From positions 1-64,000 of the forward strand of contig CAJNOP010000055.1 of the NCBI GenBank assembly GCA_905250075.1: DNA of 64,000 bases, in the 5' to 3' direction. The notes under the pieces are model-generated. The model saw only the letters and a list, made by a program, of their open reading frames with translations, had not been told where the DNA came from and made no database searches. Origin of the DNA: Rotaria sp. Silwood1. Lineage: Eukaryota > Rotifera > Eurotatoria > Philodinida > Philodinidae. Both the position numbers and the translations under genes were made by a program. This document shows positions 60,794-64,000 of the stretch, one piece after another. Positions within the stretch are counted from its first letter, which is position 1, and each line of letters begins with the position of its first letter.

Positions 60794-61161
60794 GAGTATG
60801 GTTTTCACTTGGTCAATATTCGTTTGGCGTCTATCTTTTAATCAGGTAAATACCCAGTTACCTTTTGTACTTGCGAAGTTGGAAAAAAGTGTCTCATTCT
60901 CACATTACTATGAATGAGAAGGGAAGGAAGGAAGGAAGAAAAGTTAAAGTTTCAAACAAGGTTTTTTCCTTTCGTCTGATCGTTACCTTCATCATGAAAG
61001 AAAAAACTATGATTAAGTCAATAAGCAATCCTTGCGACATTCATCATAAAACAAATACAAACTTAAAAATCACGTTCTAATGAAGACAGACATTTGTCTT
61101 TTCATCTAAAAGCAAACATTCGGTACGATTTTTTGTTTTTCTCTTGCAGAGAATAAGAAAG
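60794..61161. other. 5' flank of the second F-box gene
   Basis: No gene. A GGAAGGAAGGAAG purine run is at about 60922-60934. CTCTTGCAG at 61141-61149 is a good splice or trans-splice acceptor 12 nt before the F-box gene ATG. Confidence 0.45.
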
Positions 61162-62901
61162 ATGAAGTTGGAATGGTTACCCAACGAATTCTTTCTAGAT
61201 CTATTCGAGTTTTTCGATCCTATTCAACTCATCCGCACTTTTGAAAGCCTCAACACTCGTTTCGATAGACTTCTGTTCATTTATTTCAAATCATATCGTC
61301 TGGATTTTCGTTCTATTTCGAAATCAAATTTTCATCATATGTGTGAACAATATTTGCCATTAATTATTGATCAGGTCAGTTCACTTTGTTTGTCAGATAG
61401 TGAAGAAACTCCACAATTACCTGAACTTCTCATTCATTATGGTCTTACTATTGATGAATTTACTCATTTACGATCACTTTTAATTCAAAAAATTGATTCT
61501 TCAAATACAATTTTTAATATCACATCGGACTGTTTTTATCTGCCATATCTTACTCATTTGAAAATCATTGAATGTCACGTTGCAAATGATAAAAATTCTC
61601 ACCAGATAATCAATAACATTTGGCGTCTACCCCGACTGAAACATTGTACGTTAGATGTGATTTTCGAGGGTGGACTTACATTTGCTGAACTACCCATAAT
61701 TTCAACATCTATTGAATATTTATTGATAAAAAATGTTATATTTTCTTCTATTGGACTCACTCATCTATTGAATTCAACATCTTATCTTCAGCATCTTTGT
61801 ATTCAATTTGGTCAGAGTAGTAATGCTGAGTTAGATACAAGACATATCATTCCATCAATCATTAGTTTAAAACTTAACTTTGATGGTTCACTAGCTGCTT
61901 TGACTAATATTTTGCAAAGTATGCCGAATTTGCAGTATTTTACGCTCGAAACAAGTGCAATTAATTTGAATGGAAATCAATGGAAAGAAATCTTGAACGA
62001 TTATATACCTAAGATAAAAATATTTCGATTTCTAATGAAAGTTTTATCAATAGAACATAATAACATGGAAGAACAACTCGACGACTTACTAAAAACTTTT
62101 CAAACATCTTTTTGGCTTCAAGATCATCAATGGTTTGTTCGATGCGATTGGCCACAACATACTAAAAAAGTTTTTATTGTCTATACTTTACCGTATTGTT
62201 TTGGTAACAGTTGTGGTGTTTACTCGAACAGATGGTCGAAGTCGACTTGTCCCAATGCTCACGACTATAACTCTTACGATCGAGTAACTAATGTGTTGTA
62301 TAAAGGACCCATCGATAATTCAAGCTTATATCGTAGATGCTACCCTGGCATTCATCGACTAACATTGAGACTTCCGTTCGATAATAACTTTTGGACTATC
62401 ATTCCTACATTGGATCATTTGACATCTCTAGAAGTTATTGAAACAAGAGAAAATAGTCAATCCGAATTACAACTGAAAAATTTACTTAATCGAGCACCTC
62501 GTCTAGAATTTTTATGTATTGATGTGACTTTATTCTTACTGTTGACACAATTGAATATTACTCATTCATCACTTCGTCGACTTCATTTGAAACATTATCG
62601 TGCAAAAATGAATCGATATATGAATGCTACACAATGTTCTATCTTGGCTGATTCATTAATTGGACGACAATGTGAAGTTCTTCGAATTCGCGTTGAAAAT
62701 CGAGCAATTGTTCTTGATCTTGTCCGTACGATGCATAATCTTCGAGCATTGAAATGTGAATGTCAAGATGATATTTGGAATAATAATTCATTATTATTTT
62801 CAAAAGATGAATTAATTGAATGGTTTCGACGTGTTTTGCCAGAAAAATGTTCGATTCGTCGACAGGAATCTCGTCTCATACAGATGTGGATTAATCAATA
62901 A
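61162..62901 (+). CDS. F-box / leucine-rich-repeat-like protein, long form
   Basis: This is an intronless 579-aa protein. Residues 1-40 (LEWLPNEFFLDLFEFFDPIQ, then LIRTFESLNTRFDRLLF) form an F-box: Leu-Pro-x-Glu start, Asp-Leu-Phe-x-Phe-Phe helix and Leu-Asn-x-Arg-Phe. The remaining 530 residues contain many leucine-rich stretches, such as LPYLTHLKIIEC, LPRLKHCTLDV, IPSIISLKLNF, MPNLQYFTLE, LDHLTSLEVIE and MHNLRALKCE, spaced unevenly, consistent with an LRR solenoid for substrate binding. It should act as an SCF ubiquitin-ligase adaptor. ATG 61162 is the first Met of the frame, 12 nt after a CTCTTGCAG acceptor-like site. It shares its design with the gene at 36330 and with a large bdelloid family. 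The target is unknown. Confidence 0.85.
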   Translation: MKLEWLPNEFFLDLFEFFDPIQLIRTFESLNTRFDRLLFIYFKSYRLDFRSISKSNFHHMCEQYLPLIIDQVSSLCLSDSEETPQLPELLIHYGLTIDEFTHLRSLLIQKIDSSNTIFNITSDCFYLPYLTHLKIIECHVANDKNSHQIINNIWRLPRLKHCTLDVIFEGGLTFAELPIISTSIEYLLIKNVIFSSIGLTHLLNSTSYLQHLCIQFGQSSNAELDTRHIIPSIISLKLNFDGSLAALTNILQSMPNLQYFTLETSAINLNGNQWKEILNDYIPKIKIFRFLMKVLSIEHNNMEEQLDDLLKTFQTSFWLQDHQWFVRCDWPQHTKKVFIVYTLPYCFGNSCGVYSNRWSKSTCPNAHDYNSYDRVTNVLYKGPIDNSSLYRRCYPGIHRLTLRLPFDNNFWTIIPTLDHLTSLEVIETRENSQSELQLKNLLNRAPRLEFLCIDVTLFLLLTQLNITHSSLRRLHLKHYRAKMNRYMNATQCSILADSLIGRQCEVLRIRVENRAIVLDLVRTMHNLRALKCECQDDIWNNNSLLFSKDELIEWFRRVLPEKCSIRRQESRLIQMWINQ

Positions 62902-64000
62902 AAAAACGAAAATAGTTCTCATTCAATAGAAAATATACTTGTTTTATAAATACAAGACAAAAATCTTGTGAATCAATTAGATTTTTCTAAGAATATTTTG
63001 GTCAACTAGACAATCTTTCTTGATCTTGAAATACTCCTAGTAAGTGTCGACTAAACAAAGCAAAACTTTCTTTTTTATGGCAAAGTTATCCAATTATTAT
63101 TATATTAAAATACATAGTTTCTTTGATCATTTTTTGAGATTACTCATAGTAATTACATGTACTTGCTCGTGAAATCGATGAAACACGGAACAGAAAAGTA
63201 TCTTATGAGTATGTGATGTGTGTTTTTTTCTTTGATTGAATAGCATCGACCAAAGTGAACACAATATGGTATCTTGAATCTGATTATCAATCATTATTCT
63301 GTTCTTTTTCTACGATTTCATTCAAATGAGACCTTTTATCTGAGTATTTGTCTTCTCCTATACTTCACGATTAATGTCTGATTATTCGAGGACGTCGATC
63401 CTTGACATTGACTTCGAAATTTCACCAAAAACGTTTTCCCGATGCAGTACTATTCCTATGAGCATTGACTCGTAGAATAAAAGAAATAAAACTGAGTTGA
63501 GATGTCATAGACCTAACTTCTAAGTTCAAATTGTCCAACAGCATTCTTGAGGAAATGTCAAACTTTTCTCATGACAGTTCTTTCGGAAGATCCACTCCTT
63601 AAATGCAATTACTGGAAAGTCTACTTAACAATGTTAACTCAGTGTTTTAGCTGTTCCAAAAACACTGGAAGTTTTGTATCATCAGTGTTGTACAGCAAAT
63701 GAAATTCAATCGAATAAACCTCGCTACGATATTGAGCAATTTAGCATCTTGGAATAGTCTAGGACGCCAGTCATGACATTATTATTGTGTGATGGATGAC
63801 TAGTCACAATATATTTAAGCGTCAATTTTTTTTCTAATTGTAGTAAAATTTAATATGAACCGATGTGTTTGTGCAAAAAGAAATCTGAACAAAGTCTTGG
63901 ACTTTATATTCAGTTTTGTAATAGTTTACGAAACTACTAAAAATAATTTGAAAAGATCGTGTGAAACCTTTTTTTCTGAGTTTTAAATCGAAGATAATTT
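62902..64000. other. intergenic to window end, no gene seen
   Basis: About 1.1 kb of AT-rich sequence after the F-box gene. No frame or repeat that I can support. Confidence 0.45.

Overview
The window looks like nuclear DNA of a small invertebrate, most probably a bdelloid rotifer (Adineta/Rotaria-like). It is strongly AT-rich, and its genes are split by very short GT-AG introns (mostly 46-85 nt). It carries F-box/leucine-rich and B-box/SPRY-like proteins of kinds common in bdelloids, plus two genes whose nearest recognisable families are mainly non-metazoan: an RTA1-like membrane protein and an Rnl2-type RNA ligase. TGTGGG-like telomeric tracts are scattered between genes. The species assignment is inference; the gene structures were read directly from the sequence.

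Layout. 0.6-1.4 kb (+): RTA1-like 7TM protein. 3.9-5.0 kb (-): RNA ligase. 6.8-8.7 kb (-): inhibitor-of-apoptosis protein with three BIR domains and a RING, three exons. 8.7-20.8 kb: long gene-poor stretch holding a GGAATTCC-rich foldback element (11.3-12.3 kb), a perfect hairpin (12.65 kb), a MITE-like element (13.75-14.28 kb) and a hairpin repeat (16.2-16.4 kb). 20.9-21.6 kb (-): Thr-rich mucin-like membrane protein, four exons. 24.4-26.5 kb (-): arylacetamide-deacetylase/hormone-sensitive-lipase-type esterase, five exons. 29.0-31.2 kb (-): STRA6-like retinol transporter whose single frame is cut by two stop codons. 32.1-32.5 kb (-): 98-aa single-EGF membrane protein, three exons. A 360-bp direct repeat flanks these last two genes (27.9 and 34.9 kb). 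36.3 kb (+): F-box/LRR protein.

40.2-43.4 kb is about 35 diverged copies of a 93-bp tandem unit with higher-order structure, followed by a small oligopeptide-transporter relic. 46.6 kb (+): B-box/SPRY-like protein. 49.4 kb (+): secreted MRH-like protein. 50.7 kb (+) and 53.2-51.6 kb (-): a convergent pair of three-finger (Ly6/uPAR-type) genes, one single-domain and one with three tandem domains plus a membrane anchor, which share intron positions. 55.4 kb (+): FSH1/OVCA2-type serine hydrolase. 57.8-58.6 kb (-): NCS-like EF-hand protein. 59.0-60.8 kb: two different long palindromes (foldback elements). 61.2-62.9 kb (+): second F-box/LRR protein.

The genes do not form one pathway. Many encode cell-surface or secreted proteins with one extracellular module (EGF, TFP, MRH, mucin). 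The most unusual material is the repeat content: the satellite-like array, the foldback elements, and the paired G-rich/C-rich telomere-like hairpins. I recognised no retrovirus-like or other virus-derived element, no CRISPR array and no convincing tRNA or rRNA gene.
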